Source: Mycolicibacterium sp. S2-37
GTDB taxonomy: Bacteria > Actinomycetota > Actinomycetes > Mycobacteriales > Mycobacteriaceae
Direction of reading: 5' to 3'
DNA length: 64,000 nt
NCBI RefSeq assembly: GCF_017352375.1
Contig: NZ_JAFEVR010000002.1
Span: 62,001 to 126,000 of the forward strand
The translations under genes and the position numbers were made by a program. The notes under the pieces are model-generated. The model searched no databases, had not been told where the DNA came from, and was given only the letters and a program-made list of their open reading frames with translations. Positions 17,352 through 30,300 of this stretch are shown here, piece after piece. Within the stretch, counting starts at the first letter, position 1. Every line of letters starts with the position of its first letter.

Positions 17352-17367
17352 TGGACGCACGCGTCAG
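17352..17367. promoter_or_regulatory. Operator-like palindrome TGGACG-CACG-CGTCAG
   Basis: An inverted repeat with five of six bases matching the recurrent motif in each half. It ends 20 bases before the GTG of the methyltransferase at 17388 and 48 bases before the divergent DUF2505 gene. Confidence 0.45.
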
Positions 17368-17387
17368 TTTATGGGCAGGATCGTCGC

Positions 17388-18146
17388 GTGGACATCAACG
17401 ACGGGCTGGTGAAACTGGCGGACGCCTGGCCCGGAATGAACCGGATCAGGGCCGTGCAACGCGCGCTCGACCGGCGGGTGAACCCGGTCTATCTCGAGAT
17501 CGGCGTATCGCGGGGGCAGGCGTTCCAGCGAATCGGCGCAGACGTGAAGATCGCCGTCGACCCGGCGTTCCGACTGACGCGGCGTACCCGCGAACTCGCT
17601 GACGCCAAGGCGCGGACCACCCACTATTTCGAGACCACCAGTGACGCGTTCTTCGAGAACGAGGCCGCCTTCCTCGCGGGGCATCCCATCGACGTCGCCC
17701 TCATCGACGGTCTGCACACCTACGAACAGGTTGTGCGCGACGTCGAGTACACGGTGCGCCATCTCCGGGACGACGGCGTCATCTTCCTGCACGACTGCAA
17801 CCCGCCGTTCGAGTTGGCCGGCCGTCGAGCGGACTCGTGGGACGAGTTCATCGCCGGACAGAAAGGGCCGTTGGTGGTCGGCATCTGGAACGGCGACGTC
17901 TGGAAGGCGATCGTGCACCTGCGCAGCACCCGCCCCGATCTTCTCGTCGGCGTTCTCCGGTGCGATCAGGGCGTCGGATTCGTCCGCAAGGGCACCCCGG
18001 AGACGATGCTGCCGTACTCGCCGGCGCAGATCGAAGCGCTCACCTATACCGACCTCAAGTCCGACCGCAAGCGATTGCTGAATCTGAGATCCCCGCGCTA
18101 TCTCGATGAGTTCCTCAATGCGAGCGCCGGATCATCTCCGCGGTAG
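17388..18146 (+). CDS. Class I SAM-dependent methyltransferase
   Basis: A 252-residue methyltransferase of the Methyltransf_24 type. VYLEIGVSRGQAFQRIG near residue 33 is the SAM loop, IAVDPAFR follows, DVALIDGLHTYEQV gives the acidic strand-4 motif, and IFLHDCNPP is the metal or substrate loop. The GTG start has GGGCAGGA about eight bases upstream; the longer in-frame ATG at 17334 would run through the palindrome and is rejected. The third glycosyltransferase begins 14 bases after its stop, so the two form an operon. Methylation of a sugar or of the peptide part is likely. Confidence 0.82.
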   Translation: MDINDGLVKLADAWPGMNRIRAVQRALDRRVNPVYLEIGVSRGQAFQRIGADVKIAVDPAFRLTRRTRELADAKARTTHYFETTSDAFFENEAAFLAGHPIDVALIDGLHTYEQVVRDVEYTVRHLRDDGVIFLHDCNPPFELAGRRADSWDEFIAGQKGPLVVGIWNGDVWKAIVHLRSTRPDLLVGVLRCDQGVGFVRKGTPETMLPYSPAQIEALTYTDLKSDRKRLLNLRSPRYLDEFLNASAGSSPR

Positions 18147-18160
18147 GCGGCTGTGACCCG

Positions 18161-19429
18161 ATGAGAATCGTGTTGGCAACGTGGGGGAGTCGGGGCGACA
18201 TCGAGCCGTCCGCGGCCGTCGGCCGCGAGCTGGCCCTGCGCGGCCATGACGTGTGTATGGCGGTCCCGCCCGATCTGGTCGGTTTCACCGCGGCGGCCGG
18301 GATTCCCTCGGTCGGCTTCGGTCCGGACTCGGCCACAATTCTGGACGCCCACCGCGACTTCTGGACGTGCTTCTTCCGCACCCCGTGGAGAGTCCGGCAG
18401 ATGATCGGCTCCCGGGTGGAGATCGCCGGGCCGCTGCTCGAAGGGTGGCAGGACATGAGCGCGACGCTGGTGTCCCTGGCGGACGGGGCCGACTTGATCT
18501 TCACCGGGATCAACTTCGAAGATGCCGCCGCGAATGTCGCCGAGCACTACGGCATTCCGTTGGCCACTCTGCACTACTTCCCGCTGCGGCCCAACGGCCA
18601 GATCCTGACGTCCCTTCCGGAGCCGGTGGGCCGCGCGCTGGTGCGGGCGTTCTGGTGGTTGTCGTGGCGGGTCACCAAGAAAGTCGAAGATGCGCAGCGC
18701 CTGAACCTGGGCTTGCCGAAGTCGACAGGCTCGGCGCCGCGACGGATCACCGAACGGGGATCCCTCGAGATCCAGGCCTACGACGAGGCCTGCTTCCCCG
18801 GTCTGGCGGCCGAATGGTCGGCGCATGGCGGGCAGCGTCCGTTCGTCGGCACGTTGACGTTGGGTTTGGCGACCGAGACCGATGCCGAGGTCACGTCGTG
18901 GATCGACGCGGGCACCCCGCCGATCTACTTCGGGTTCGGCAGCATCCCGGTCGAATCCCCGGCCGACACGATCGCCATGATCGGCAACGCCTGCGCGCAG
19001 CTGGGCGAACGGGCACTCATCGGCGCCGCCGGGACCGATTTCAGCAAAGTGCGCCACGGCGAGCACGTCAAGGTGGTCGGCACCATGAACTATCCGGCAG
19101 TGTTCCCCCGATGCCGTGCGCTCGTGCACCACGGCGGCTCGAGCACCACACCGATCGGTATGCGGGCCGGCGTGCCCCAGCTCATCCTCTACTGGGACAT
19201 GGTCCATGCCGTCTACGGCGCCGCCATCAAGAGGCTGAAGGTCGGCACCGCGCGGCGCTTCTCCACCGCCACCGAGGCGTCGCTGGTATCGGACCTGCGC
19301 GCGATCCTCGACCCGGAGTGTGTGGCCCGGGCCCGCGAGCTCGCCCCCCGCATCACCGAACCGGCGGTGAGCGCGGCGTCGACCGCTGAGCTGTTGGAGA
19401 ACTTCGTCCGATCGCACCCGGTGAGCTGA
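18161..19429 (+). CDS. GT-B glycosyltransferase, GPL Gtf type (copy 3)
   Basis: A 422-residue paralogue of the enzymes at 1497 and 8491. It opens [15 protein letters not shown] and has [12 protein letters not shown]. The nucleotide loop is HHGGSST rather than HHGGAGT, and the acidic-Gln pair is replaced ([16 protein letters not shown]). It is closest to copy 1 in the donor domain. The altered loop may mean a different donor sugar or reduced activity. It follows the class I methyltransferase by 14 bases and is the last tailoring gene before mbtH and the NRPS genes. Confidence 0.9.
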   Translation: MRIVLATWGSRGDIEPSAAVGRELALRGHDVCMAVPPDLVGFTAAAGIPSVGFGPDSATILDAHRDFWTCFFRTPWRVRQMIGSRVEIAGPLLEGWQDMSATLVSLADGADLIFTGINFEDAAANVAEHYGIPLATLHYFPLRPNGQILTSLPEPVGRALVRAFWWLSWRVTKKVEDAQRLNLGLPKSTGSAPRRITERGSLEIQAYDEACFPGLAAEWSAHGGQRPFVGTLTLGLATETDAEVTSWIDAGTPPIYFGFGSIPVESPADTIAMIGNACAQLGERALIGAAGTDFSKVRHGEHVKVVGTMNYPAVFPRCRALVHHGGSSTTPIGMRAGVPQLILYWDMVHAVYGAAIKRLKVGTARRFSTATEASLVSDLRAILDPECVARARELAPRITEPAVSAASTAELLENFVRSHPVS

Positions 19430-19511
19430 CCGTCTCGCAGCGCACCGCAGCGACGTGACATGGATCACACCCGATGAAAGTGAGCACACAGCGACCAAAA
19501 ACCGGCAAACT

Positions 19512-19527
19512 GTTACACCTACGTCAA
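19512..19527. promoter_or_regulatory. Operator-like site before the mbtH-NRPS operon
   Basis: GTTACA-CCTA-CGTCAA has a perfect CGTCAA half. It lies 17 bases before the mbtH start, within a 115-base gap that must hold the promoter of the whole NRPS operon. A bound protein here would overlap or follow the promoter, which suggests repression. Confidence 0.4.
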
Positions 19528-19544
19528 TTAGATCCTGGAGACTC

Positions 19545-19775
19545 GTGAGCACCAATCCGTTCGACGACGACAAGGGCAGCTTCTTCGTCCTGGTCAACGA
19601 CGAGGGGCAACACAGCCTGTGGCCGACTTTCGCCGACGTCCCCGCCGGCTGGCGAGCCGTCCACGGCGAGGCGCCCCGATCCGAGTGCCTGGAATACGTC
19701 GAACAGCACTGGACCGACATCCGGCCGAGGTCTCTGCGCGAGCGGCTGGCGGCGGGCGGGGCTTCGGATAAGTAG
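19545..19775 (+). CDS. MbtH-like NRPS accessory protein
   Basis: A 76-residue MbtH-domain protein that binds NRPS adenylation domains and helps them fold and work. The family signature is complete: NPFDDDKG at the start, [20 protein letters not shown], and [17 protein letters not shown]. The start is GTG with GGAG five bases upstream; an ATG 90 bases further up is in frame but would enclose the operator-like site. It heads the operon, 22 bases before the first NRPS gene, as mbtH does in the GPL loci of M. smegmatis and M. avium. Confidence 0.95.
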   Translation: MSTNPFDDDKGSFFVLVNDEGQHSLWPTFADVPAGWRAVHGEAPRSECLEYVEQHWTDIRPRSLRERLAAGGASDK

Positions 19776-19797
19776 AGCGGCTGGGCCGGGGAGTCCG

Positions 19798-22700
19798 ATG
19801 GAGCTTGATGAGAGCACATTTCCGCTGACGCGTGCGCAGCTGGATATCTGGCTCGAGCAGGAGATGGGCCACTTCGGTGCGGAGTGGCAATTCGGCCTCC
19901 TGGTCACCATTGACGGTCCGATTGAACTCGACGCCCTCGAGTGGGCGATCCGGCGGGTGATTCACGAAGCCGAACCGGTTCGGGTCGCGATCGCCGAGGT
20001 GGACGGCCGAATCTTCCAGAAGGCAATCGACCACCCCGACGTCGATCTCGAATTCCACGATCTGAGCTCGTTCGAGCACCCGGTGAGCGCAGCGCAGGAG
20101 ATGGCGCTGTCGATTCAGCGCACACCCATGCCCTTCGACGGGCCGCTGTTCCGATTCGCCCTGTTCCAAACAGGATTCGACGAACACCTGTTGTTCGGCT
20201 GCTTCCACCACATCGTCACCGACGGGGCCGGGCTCGGACTGATCGGCAACAGGATCGCCACCGTCTATTCGGCGATCGTTGCCGGAGAACCCATCCCCGC
20301 CGCCTTCTTCGGCTCGCTCCGGGATCTGGTCGACTGCGAGGCGGAGTACGAATCCTCCACCGACTACCGCGACGACGAGGATTACTGGACGCGGAATCTG
20401 CCGGACGAAAATTCGCCGCAGCACCGGCCAGCGCAGGACCTCGCCGGCGGTGACCCGAACGAGCTGTCGACGCCGGTGCAGCTGGACCCCACGGTCATCC
20501 GCCGAGTCGACGAGCTGGCCCACGTCTGGAACATGCCGCGCGCATCGGTCATCACGGCGGCATGCGCGCTCCTGATGCCGGGGCGGTCCGCCGGTGACTC
20601 CGAGGTGGTGCTCGACTTCCCCGTCAGCAGGCGGGTGCGGCCGGAGTCCAAGACGCTGCCGGGTATGGTCGCCGGTGTCACGCCGCTGGTGTTGAGCGTT
20701 TCGGCGCACTCCACTGTCGCCGCCTTCTGTGAACACACCCATCGGCGGATTCGAGAGGCGTTGGAGCACCAGCGATTTCCGGTGTACGCGCTGGAACGCC
20801 GGACCGGTCGCTCCGATCAGCGGGCCGACCGCCTGGTCATCGACTTCCTCCCGCACGCGTTCTCGTTGGACTTCGGCGGTGTGACGGCCTCGGCGTCGAT
20901 GACCAACTCCGGCTTCGTCGGTGGCTTCGGCCTGATCTTCTCCGGCACCGGAGACGAACTGTTCCTCAGCACCCTGGGCGCCGGCCGGCTGTTCACGAAC
21001 TGCGACGTCGCCGACCTGGCGCGGCGGCTGGAGCGGGTACTGATCGCGATGGCGGCCGATCCTGCCCGCCGTCTGTCCACCATCGACGTCCTCGACGACG
21101 CCGAACATGCCCGGTTGCGGGTGTGGGGCAACCAAGCGACCCTGACGCAGCCGTTCGCGGCACCGTTGTCGATCGCGGAGTCGTTCGCCGCACAGGTGGC
21201 TCGCACTCCGGACGCCCCGGCGGTGACCTACGAAGGTCACTCGCTCACCTACCGCGAGCTGGACGAGGCGGCGTGCCACGTCGCGCGGGTCCTGGTCAGC
21301 ATCGGCGTGGGTGCGGGGCAACGGGTGGCATTGCTCGTACCGCGGTCGGCTCAGGCCGTCGCGGCGATGGTGGCGGTGGTGAAGACCGGAGCGACGTACG
21401 TGCCGATCGATCCGGCGGTGCCAGCGGCGCGAAGGGACTTCGTGCTCACCGATGCCGCGCCGACCGCGGTGATCACCACAGCCGAACTGGCCGAGCAGCT
21501 CGACGGCCGTGGGCTTCCGGTCCTGGACATCGCGGCGATCGCGGACGCCGATACGGCTGTCCTCCACGGCACCCGGTTGCCTGTGCCGGACCCCGACGAC
21601 ATCGCGTACGTCATCTACACCTCGGGCACCACCGGCACCCCGAAGGGCGTGGCGATCCCGCACCGCAACGTGATCCGTCTGTTGGAGACGCTGGACGCGC
21701 AGATGGATCTGGCACAGCAGGTGTGGTCGCAGTGCCATTCCCTGGCGTTCGACTTCTCGGTGTGGGAGATCTGGGGGGCGCTGCTCTACGGCGGCCGGCT
21801 GGTGGTCGTGCCCGACGAGACCGTCCGGTCGCCGGAGGAGCTGCACGCCGTGCTCGTCACCGAGCGGATCAGCATGCTCAGTCAGACCCCGTCGGCGTTC
21901 TACGCGCTGCAGGCCGCCGATGCGCTCGCACCCGAACGCGGCAGGCAGCTCGCGCTCGCGGCCGTGGTGTTCGGCGGGGAGGCTTTGGAGCCGCACCGTC
22001 TCGCCCCGTGGCTGCAGGCTCATCGGCAGTCACCGCGACTGATCAACATGTACGGCATCACCGAGACGACCGTGCACGCGTCGTTCCGCGAGATCGTCGC
22101 AGCCGATGCCGGTAGCGTCGCCAGCCCGATCGGGATGCCGTTGGCTCATCTCGGTTTCTTCGTCCTCGACGGCTGGCTGCGACCCGTCCCTGCCGGCGTG
22201 GTCGGGGAGTTGTACGTCGCAGGCGCCGGGGTGGCCGACGGTTATGTCGGCCGGGCCGGGTTGAGCGCGTCACGGTTCGTCGCGTGCCCGTTCGGGGCGC
22301 CAGGTGAACGCATGTACCGCACCGGCGATCTGATGTGCTGGGGTGACGACGGCGAGCTGCGGTATCTGGGACGTGCCGACGAGCAGGTCAAGATCCGCGG
22401 CTACCGCATCGAACTCGGCGAGGTGCAGGCCGCACTGGCCGCCTTGGACGGCGTCGAGCAGGCCGAGGTGATCGTCCGTGAGGATCGCCCCGGGGACAAG
22501 CGCCTGGTGGGTTACATCGCCGCGACGTCGGCATCGCTGGACGCGGTAGCGGTGCGCGCGGCGCTGTCCGAACGACTGCCCACCTACATGGTGCCGGCCG
22601 CGATCGTGGTGATCGACGCTATGCCGTTGACAGTCAACGGCAAGCTCGACACCCGGGCCCTGCCCGCACCCGAATACCAGGACGCCGAGCGCTATCAGGC

Positions 22701-24384
22701 CCCGACCGACGCGGTCGAAGAAATCCTGGCCGGCATCTACGCGCAGGTGCTGGGATTGCCGCAGGTCGGCGTCGACGAGTCGTTCTTCGAGCTGGGCGGC
22801 GACAGCATCCTGTCGATGCAAGTGGTTGCCCGGGCTCGCGCGGCAGGCGTGGTGTGTCGTCCGCGCGACATCTTCACCGAGCAGACCGTGGCCCGGCTGG
22901 CCCGCATGGCCCGGGTCGCCGACGGCCACACAGAACCGGCCGATGACGGCGTGGGCCCGGTGCTCGCAACCCCGATCATCCGATGGCTGCAGCAGGCGCG
23001 GGGACCGGTGGACCAGTTCAACCAGACGATTGTGGTGCAAGCACCCGCTGGGACAACCGAATCCGACGTCGTAACCATGCTGCAGGCGCTGCTCGATCGA
23101 CACGCGATGCTCCGGCTGCGGATCGAGGACGACGGCGCGGGCGGCTGGTCGCTGAGCGTGCCCGAGCCGGGATCGGTGGACGCCGGGTCATGCGTGCACA
23201 CCGTCGATGCGCTGACCGACGACGCCGTCGCGGCGGCACGGTCGCGATTGGATCCCGCCGGGACGATGGTGAGCACCCTGTGGGTGCCCGCCACAGGTCA
23301 GCTTGCGGTCATCGCACACCATCTTGCCGTCGACGGGGTGTCGTGGCGAATTCTGTTGGAAGACCTCAATATCGCGTGGCGGCAGTACCGCAGCGGACAG
23401 CAGGTGACACTGCCCGAGCCGGGAACGTCGTTCGCCCGCTGGGCGGCACTGCTGGTTGAGCATGCCCGTCGTGGAGATGTCGTCGAACAGGCCGACCTGT
23501 GGCGGCATATCGCAGGAACACCCGCCGAATTACCTGCGGCGCAACCCGACCTGGACACCTATGCCACCGCCGGGACGTGGTCGTCGGAACTGGACGCCGA
23601 GACGACCGCGCTGCTGATGGGGGAGGTGCCCGCGGCGTTCCACGCCGGAATCGACGAGATCCTGCTGATCGCCTTCGGCCTGGCGTACGGGGAGTTCTTG
23701 GGCGCTCTCGGCGCCACACCCACAACGCTGTGCATCGACGTCGAGGGCCACGGGCGCGACGAAGAGATCGGGTCCGGAGGCGAGGACGTCGATCTGTCGC
23801 GCACCGTGGGATGGTTCACCGCCAAGTACCCGGTCGCCCTGGAAGTGGGCGGTCTGACCTGGGCGCAGGTGGTGGCCGGAGACGCACGGCTGGGTGGTGC
23901 CGTCAAGGCCGCCAAGGAGCGGCTCCGCACGTCACCCGACGGGGTGAACTACGGGGTTCTGCGGTACCTGAACAGCGACGTCGACCTGGAGGCCGACGAC
24001 CCGCCGATCGCGTTCAACTACCTGGGCCGCCAGGGCGCGACGGTGGCCGGCGGGTCGGGCGAGACGTGGCAGATCCGCCAGGACGGTTGGCCGGTCACCG
24101 CTGCCGCAGCCGCGGTACCGATGCCCCTGCTGCACACCGTGGAGCTCAACGCCGCGATCACCGACACCGACGCCGGCCCGCACCTGCGCGCGGCCTGGAC
24201 CTGGGCGACATCGGTGCTGAACGAGGCACAGATGAGGCGGCTGAGCCAACTGTGGTTCGACGCCCTGACCGGCATCTGCGCGCATGTACGGGACGGCGGC
24301 GGAGGGCTGACCCCCTCGGATATCGCGGTCGGCCTCAGTCAGCAGCAGATCGACGAGCTTGCGCGCCAATATGCGGATAGCTGA
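19798..24384 (+). CDS. Mps1-like NRPS, module 1 (C-A-T-E)
   Basis: A 1528-residue single-module synthetase. A starter condensation domain (about 1-430, HHIVTDG near 138) should accept the fatty acyl group. The A domain (about 460-960) has [10 protein letters not shown] near 608 and NGKLD near 948. Its eight-residue pocket plus Lys reads D-F-W-S-V-G-M-V-H-K, close to the Thr code DFWNIGMVHK. The carrier domain has GGDSILS near 1000. A C-terminal epimerase has HHLAVDG near 1174 and NYLGR near 1403. Predicted product: acyl-D-Thr, possibly D-allo-Thr. GGGGAG precedes the ATG. The last 14 bases overlap the next NRPS gene, so translation is probably coupled. In canonical GPL the first residue is Phe, so this line differs. 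Confidence 0.93.
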   Translation: MELDESTFPLTRAQLDIWLEQEMGHFGAEWQFGLLVTIDGPIELDALEWAIRRVIHEAEPVRVAIAEVDGRIFQKAIDHPDVDLEFHDLSSFEHPVSAAQEMALSIQRTPMPFDGPLFRFALFQTGFDEHLLFGCFHHIVTDGAGLGLIGNRIATVYSAIVAGEPIPAAFFGSLRDLVDCEAEYESSTDYRDDEDYWTRNLPDENSPQHRPAQDLAGGDPNELSTPVQLDPTVIRRVDELAHVWNMPRASVITAACALLMPGRSAGDSEVVLDFPVSRRVRPESKTLPGMVAGVTPLVLSVSAHSTVAAFCEHTHRRIREALEHQRFPVYALERRTGRSDQRADRLVIDFLPHAFSLDFGGVTASASMTNSGFVGGFGLIFSGTGDELFLSTLGAGRLFTNCDVADLARRLERVLIAMAADPARRLSTIDVLDDAEHARLRVWGNQATLTQPFAAPLSIAESFAAQVARTPDAPAVTYEGHSLTYRELDEAACHVARVLVSIGVGAGQRVALLVPRSAQAVAAMVAVVKTGATYVPIDPAVPAARRDFVLTDAAPTAVITTAELAEQLDGRGLPVLDIAAIADADTAVLHGTRLPVPDPDDIAYVIYTSGTTGTPKGVAIPHRNVIRLLETLDAQMDLAQQVWSQCHSLAFDFSVWEIWGALLYGGRLVVVPDETVRSPEELHAVLVTERISMLSQTPSAFYALQAADALAPERGRQLALAAVVFGGEALEPHRLAPWLQAHRQSPRLINMYGITETTVHASFREIVAADAGSVASPIGMPLAHLGFFVLDGWLRPVPAGVVGELYVAGAGVADGYVGRAGLSASRFVACPFGAPGERMYRTGDLMCWGDDGELRYLGRADEQVKIRGYRIELGEVQAALAALDGVEQAEVIVREDRPGDKRLVGYIAATSASLDAVAVRAALSERLPTYMVPAAIVVIDAMPLTVNGKLDTRALPAPEYQDAERYQAPTDAVEEILAGIYAQVLGLPQVGVDESFFELGGDSILSMQVVARARAAGVVCRPRDIFTEQTVARLARMARVADGHTEPADDGVGPVLATPIIRWLQQARGPVDQFNQTIVVQAPAGTTESDVVTMLQALLDRHAMLRLRIEDDGAGGWSLSVPEPGSVDAGSCVHTVDALTDDAVAAARSRLDPAGTMVSTLWVPATGQLAVIAHHLAVDGVSWRILLEDLNIAWRQYRSGQQVTLPEPGTSFARWAALLVEHARRGDVVEQADLWRHIAGTPAELPAAQPDLDTYATAGTWSSELDAETTALLMGEVPAAFHAGIDEILLIAFGLAYGEFLGALGATPTTLCIDVEGHGRDEEIGSGGEDVDLSRTVGWFTAKYPVALEVGGLTWAQVVAGDARLGGAVKAAKERLRTSPDGVNYGVLRYLNSDVDLEADDPPIAFNYLGRQGATVAGGSGETWQIRQDGWPVTAAAAAVPMPLLHTVELNAAITDTDAGPHLRAAWTWATSVLNEAQMRRLSQLWFDALTGICAHVRDGGGGLTPSDIAVGLSQQQIDELARQYADS

Positions 24385-27300
24385 CGTTCTGCCCCTGACG
24401 CCGCTGCAGCAGGGGCTGCTGTTCCTCGCCGGCACCGCGCAGGGCGATGACGACGTCTACGCGGTGCAGTTGTCCATCACCCTGAGCGGCCCCCTCGACC
24501 GCGACCAGTTGTGCGAGGCTGTGCAGACGGTGGTGACCCGCCATCCCAATCTGGCGGCCCGGTTCTCCCAGAAGTTCGCCGACCCGGTACAGATCATCCC
24601 GGCCGACCCCGAAACCCCCTGGCGGTACCACGATCTCACTACGGGCGACATCGACATCGACGGACAGACAGCGAGGGTGTGCCGCGAGGAGCGCGTCGCA
24701 GTCTGCGATTTGGCCGACCAGCCGCCTTTCCGCGCTGCCCTGATCCGCATCGGCTCCGATGAGCACCGGTTCGTCTTGACCAATCACCACATCGTGCTCG
24801 ACGGATGGTCACTGCCGCTTCTGCTGGGCGAGGTGTTCGCCGCCTACTACGGGCACCGGCTGCCGCCACCGGTGCCGTACCGCAGATTCCTCAACTGGCT
24901 GGCCGGCCGCGACCTCGACGCCGCCCGTACCGCATGGGCGGACGTGCTGGCCGGCTTCGACACGCCGACCCTGGTCGGGTCGGCAGCCCGTGCGGGACAG
25001 GGGCGACGCGACGTCGCCTCGTTCGCACTGTCCGAGCAGTCCACTCAGGCGCTCGGCGACCTCGCGCGCTCCCGGCAGACCACCGTGAGCACGGTGTTGC
25101 AGAGCGCATGGGCGCAGGTGCTGGTGGCGCTGACCGGCCACGACGATGTCGCGTTCGGCACGACGGTGTCGGGGCGGCCGGCAGAGGTGTTCGGCGCGGA
25201 CTCCATGGTTGGGCTGTTCATCAACACGGTCCCGGTGCGGGCACGTATCACCGCGGCGACCACGACCGCCGACCTGCTCGACCAACTGCAGACCTCGTAC
25301 ACCCACACGCTGGACCATCAGCACCTGGCGCTCAACGAGATCCACCGGATCACCGGGCAGGACCACCTGTTCGACACCTTCTTCGTCTACGAGAACTATC
25401 CGGTCGACGCCGCATCGTTACCCAGCGCCGACGGCTTGTCAGTGACCGGATTCGCCCACCGCGAATACAACCACTACCCGGTGGCGATCCAGGCCGTGCC
25501 GGGCACCGAACTGACCCTCCGCGTCGAATACGACACCGGGGTGTTCGACGCGGCAGGCATCGAGACGCTCACGGACCGGCTCAAGCGGGTGCTGGCAGCG
25601 ATGGTGGCCGACCCCACGCGGCCGCTGTCGAGGTTCGACGTCCTCGACGGCGCTGAGCGCGCCCGACTGGACCGGTGGAGCCGCCGGGCGGCCCTGACCG
25701 GGGACGCACGGAGCCCGTTGTCGATCCCCGCGTTGTTCGCCGCGCAGGTTGCGCGGGTGCCCGCCGCGTGTGCGCTGAGCTGGGGTGAGCGTTCGTGGAC
25801 GTACCGCGAACTCGACGAAGTATCTAACCGCTTCGCCCATCTGTTGGCCGACAACGGGATCGGGCCGGGCCACCGTGTCGCGCTGCTGTTGCCCCGATCG
25901 GCTGAGGCGATCGTGTCGATCCTGGCGGTGCTGAAGACCGGGGCTGCCTATGTCCCTATCGACCCGGCGGCGCCGCAGGCACGGATGCAACTCGTCCTCG
26001 ATGATTCCGCGCCCACCCTGGCGATCACGAACGCCGACCTGGCGGTTCGGCTGTCGGACCAGGAGCTGCCAATCATCGATGCGCAGGAGATCCACGCCGG
26101 CACCGGCCGGCCCGGCACGGCCCCGCCTGCACCGCGCCCCCAGGACATCGCGTACCTGATCTACACGTCGGGCACCACCGGTGTGCCCAAGGGTGTGGCC
26201 ATCACCCACGACAACGTCACCCAGCTGATGGGGGCGTTGGCGGCCCACATCGACCTCGACGACCAAGTGTGGTCGCTGTGGCATTCGCTGGCCTTCGACG
26301 TCTCGGTGTGTGAGATGTGGGGGGCGCTGCTGCACGGCGGACGGTTGGTCGTGGTGCCGGAGTCGGTGGCACGCGCACCGGAGGAGTTCCACGCGCTGCT
26401 GGCCGCCGAACAGGTCACCGTGCTGAGCCAGACCCCATCGGGTTTCTACGCGTTGCAGACCGCGGACGCGCTGCAGCCTGAACTCGGACGCCGGCTGTCG
26501 CTTCGCGCGGTGATCTTCGCCGGGGAAGCGCTCGAGCCGCAACGTCTGCGCACCTGGCGCGAACACCACCCGACCCTGCCACGGCTGCTCAATCTGTACG
26601 GCACCACCGAGACGACGGTGCACGCGTCGTTCCGGGAGATCGGTGACCAGGACATCGCCGGCGACGACGAGACCGTCAGCCCGGTCGGTGGGCCGTTGAC
26701 GGATCTGGCCTTCTTCGTGCTCGATCAGTGGCTGAGACCGGTGCCCGCGGGCGTGGTCGGCGAGCTGTACGTCGCCGGACCGCAAGCAGGACTGGGGTAT
26801 TGGAGACGGCCCGGGCTGACGTCGTCGCGGTTCGTGGCATGCCCGTTCGGCGGGCCGGAGGAGCGTATGTACCGCACCGGCGATCTGGTGTGCTGGAGCC
26901 CCGACGGGCAGCTGCGGTATGTCGGGCGTGCGGACGAGCAGGTCAAGATCCGCGGCTACCGCATCGAGATCGGCGAGGTTCGTGCGGCGCTGGCCGCGGT
27001 GGACGGCGTGGAGCAGGCGGTGGTCATCGCCCGCGAGGACCGTCCCGGGGACAAGCGGTTGGTCGGATATGTGACCGGGACCGCCGACGCCCCGGATCCC
27101 GCCGCCGTGCGTGCCGCGGTGGCAGAACGCCTGCCCGAGTACATGGTTCCGGCGGCAATCATGGCGATCGACACGCTGCCGCTGACCGTCAACGGCAAGC
27201 TGGACAGGCGCGCCCTGCCGGTACCGGAGTATCAGGGCGCCGACGATTACCGTGCACCGGTCACCGCCGTCGAGGAGATCCTCGCCGGCATCTACGCCCG

Positions 27301-30300
27301 GGTGCTGGGTGTGGAGCGGGTCGGTGTGAACGATTCGTTCTTCGACCTGGGCGGCGATTCGCTGTCGGCGATGCGCCTGATCGCCGCGGTCAATTCAGGG
27401 TTGAACGCCAACCTGTCGGTGCGCACGCTGTTCGAGGCGCCCACAGTCGCGCAGTTGGCGCCGCACGTCGGTGGAGACACAGGCGGGCTCGAACCGTTGC
27501 GGGCTGTCGACGAGCGGCCCACGGTGGTGCCGCTCTCGTTCTCCCAGAACCGGCTGTGGTTCCTCGACCAGCTGCAGGGTCCGTCCCCGACGTACAACAT
27601 GCCGGTGGCGCTGCGGCTGCACGGACGGCTCAACACCGAGGTACTGGGTGCGGCGCTGACCGATGTGGTGGGCCGGCACGAGAGCCTGCGCACCCGGTTC
27701 GCCGCCCCGAACGGGATCCCCCGGCAGCTGGTGATCCCGGCTGAGGAGGCCGACTTCGGCTGGGGCATCGTCGATGCCACAGGATGGTCGGAGGCTGAGC
27801 TCGAGGACGCCGTCGGCGCGGTGGCGCGTCACCCCTTCGACCTCGCTGCTGAGATCCCCATGCAGGCACGGCTTTTCCGGATCAGCGAGGACGACCACGT
27901 GGTGGTGGCCGTGGCCCACCACATCGCCGCCGACGGCCTGTCGGTCGGCCCGCTGGTGCATGACCTCGGCGTGGCCTATCTTTGTCGCCTTGCCGGCCTG
28001 GAACCGATGTGGGACGAACTGCCGGTGCAGTACGTCGATTACACGCTGTGGCAACGGGCACAGTTCGGTGATCTCGACGATGGTGACAGCCTGATCGCCC
28101 GCCAGCTGGCGTATTGGCGGGATGCGCTGGCGGGAATGCCCGAACGACTGCAGTTGCCGACCGACCGGCCCTACCCGCCGGTGGCCGACCAACGCGGGGC
28201 CAGCACCACATTCGGCTGGTCCAGCGACGTGCAGCAGCGCATCGCCGAGGTGGCCCGTGACCACAATGCGACGAGCTTCATGTTGATGCAGGCAGCGCTG
28301 GCGGTGCTGCTGTCGAAGCTCAGCGCGAGTTCCGATGTGGCGGTGGGATTCCCGATCGGCGGCCGCCGCGACCCCGCGCTCGACGAGCTGGTGGGGTTCT
28401 TCGTCAACACCCTGGTGCTGCGGGTGGACCTGACCGGTGACCCGACCGTCGCCGACCTGCTGGCCCAGGTACGCCGGCGTGCACTGGCGGCGTACGAGCA
28501 CCAGGATGTGCCGTTCGAAGTGGTCGTCGACACGCTCAGTCCGAGCCGATCCCTGACCCATCATCCGTTGGTCCAGGTGATGCTGGACTGGCGCAATCTG
28601 CCTGCGGAGGCCAGCGACCAGATCGTCCTGGCGCTCGGCGATCTGCAGATCAACCAGATCCGGCTGGACACCCAGACTGCCCGGGTGGACCTGGCGTTCT
28701 CGCTGAACGAGCGCTGGACTCGCAGCGGGGAGCCCGCCGGCATCGGCGGCGCCGTGGAGTTCCGGACCGACGTGTTCGACACGTCGAGCGTCGAGGCGCT
28801 GATCGACCGGTTGCAGCGGGTGGTGCTGGCGATGATCGCCGATCCGACCCAGCGGTTGTCGGCGCTCAGCGTGCTCGACGAGGTCGAGCAGGTCCGTCTC
28901 GATGAGATCGGTAACCGGGCGGTGCTGACCGCGCCGGCACCCGAAGCCGCATCGATCCCAGAGTTGTTGGCCGACCGCGTCGCCGCGCACCCGGAGGCGG
29001 TGGCGGTGAGCGACGGCGGCCACTTCCTGACCTACCGGGAACTCGACGACGCGGCGACTCGCCTCGCGCATCTGCTGCTCGAACGCGGTGTCACCCGTGG
29101 AAGCTGTGTTGCGCTGCTGCTGGAGCGCTCCGCCTCGGCTGTGGTCGCCATGGTGGCCGTCCTCAAGGCCGGGGGTGCATACCTGGCGATCGATCCGGCG
29201 CTGCCGGATTCGCGCATCGCGTTCATGCTCGCCGATGCCGCACCGATCGCCGTCGTCACCACCGCGGGCCTACAGTCGCGAGTCGACGGCCAGGAGCTGA
29301 CCATCGTCGACGCGGAGGATCCCGCGATCGCGGCTCAGCCGATCAGTCCACCGCCGGGACCGTCTGCCGACGACATCGCCTACCTGATCTACACCTCCGG
29401 CACGACCGGCACTCCCAAGGGTGTCGCCCTGACCCACCGCAACCTGGCCCATCTGGCGGATTCGGCCCCCGATGGACTACCTGAACACCAGGTCTGGACC
29501 CAGTGCCACTCCTATGCCTTCGACTTCTCGGTGTGGGAGATCTGGGCCGCGCTGCTCGGCGGGGGCCGGTTGGCGGTGATCCCCGATGCCGTCGTCCGGT
29601 CACCGGACGACTTCCACGCCATGTTGATCGCCGAAGGCGTCAACGTCCTCACCCAGACTCCGTCGGCGGTGGCCGCGCTTGAGCCGGACGGGCTGGAATC
29701 GGTGGCACTGCTGCTCGGCGGCGAGGCGTGCCCGTTCGACGTGGTACAGCAGTGGGCGCCCAGCCGCGTGGTGATCAACGCCTACGGCCCCACCGAGATC
29801 ACGGTGTACGCGTCCATGAGCGCGCCGTTGCAGATCGACGCCCCGGGATCGGAGGTGGTGCCGATCGGTGCGCCGCCCCCGGCGGTGGCGTTGTTCGTCC
29901 TCGACGAGCGGCTGGGCCGGGTCCCTGAAGGTGTGGTCGGCGAACTGTATGTCGCCGGTCGCGGCGTGGGCCTCGGCTACATCGGCCGCAGCGCTCTGAC
30001 GGCGTCCCGGTTCGTGGCCTGCCCGTTCGGGACCGCCGGCGCACGTATGTACCGCACCGGGGACCTGGTGCGGTGGCGGTCCGACGGCCAACTGCAGTAC
30101 GTCGGGCGCGCCGACGAACAGGTCAAGATCCGCGGGTACCGCATCGAGCCCGGTGAAGTCCAGGCCGCGCTGGCCGCGGTCGCCGGGATCGAGCATGCGG
30201 TGGTGATCGCCCGCGAGGACCGGCCGGGCGACCCCCGACTGGTCGGCTACGTCACCGGCGCGGCAGCCCTCGACCCGGGCAAGGTCCGCGCGGCGCTGGC

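Noticed and set aside
19594-22023. An 809-codon open frame on the minus strand
   Set aside because: Antisense shadow of mbtH and the first NRPS gene, with no domain and His/Arg/Gly-rich composition.
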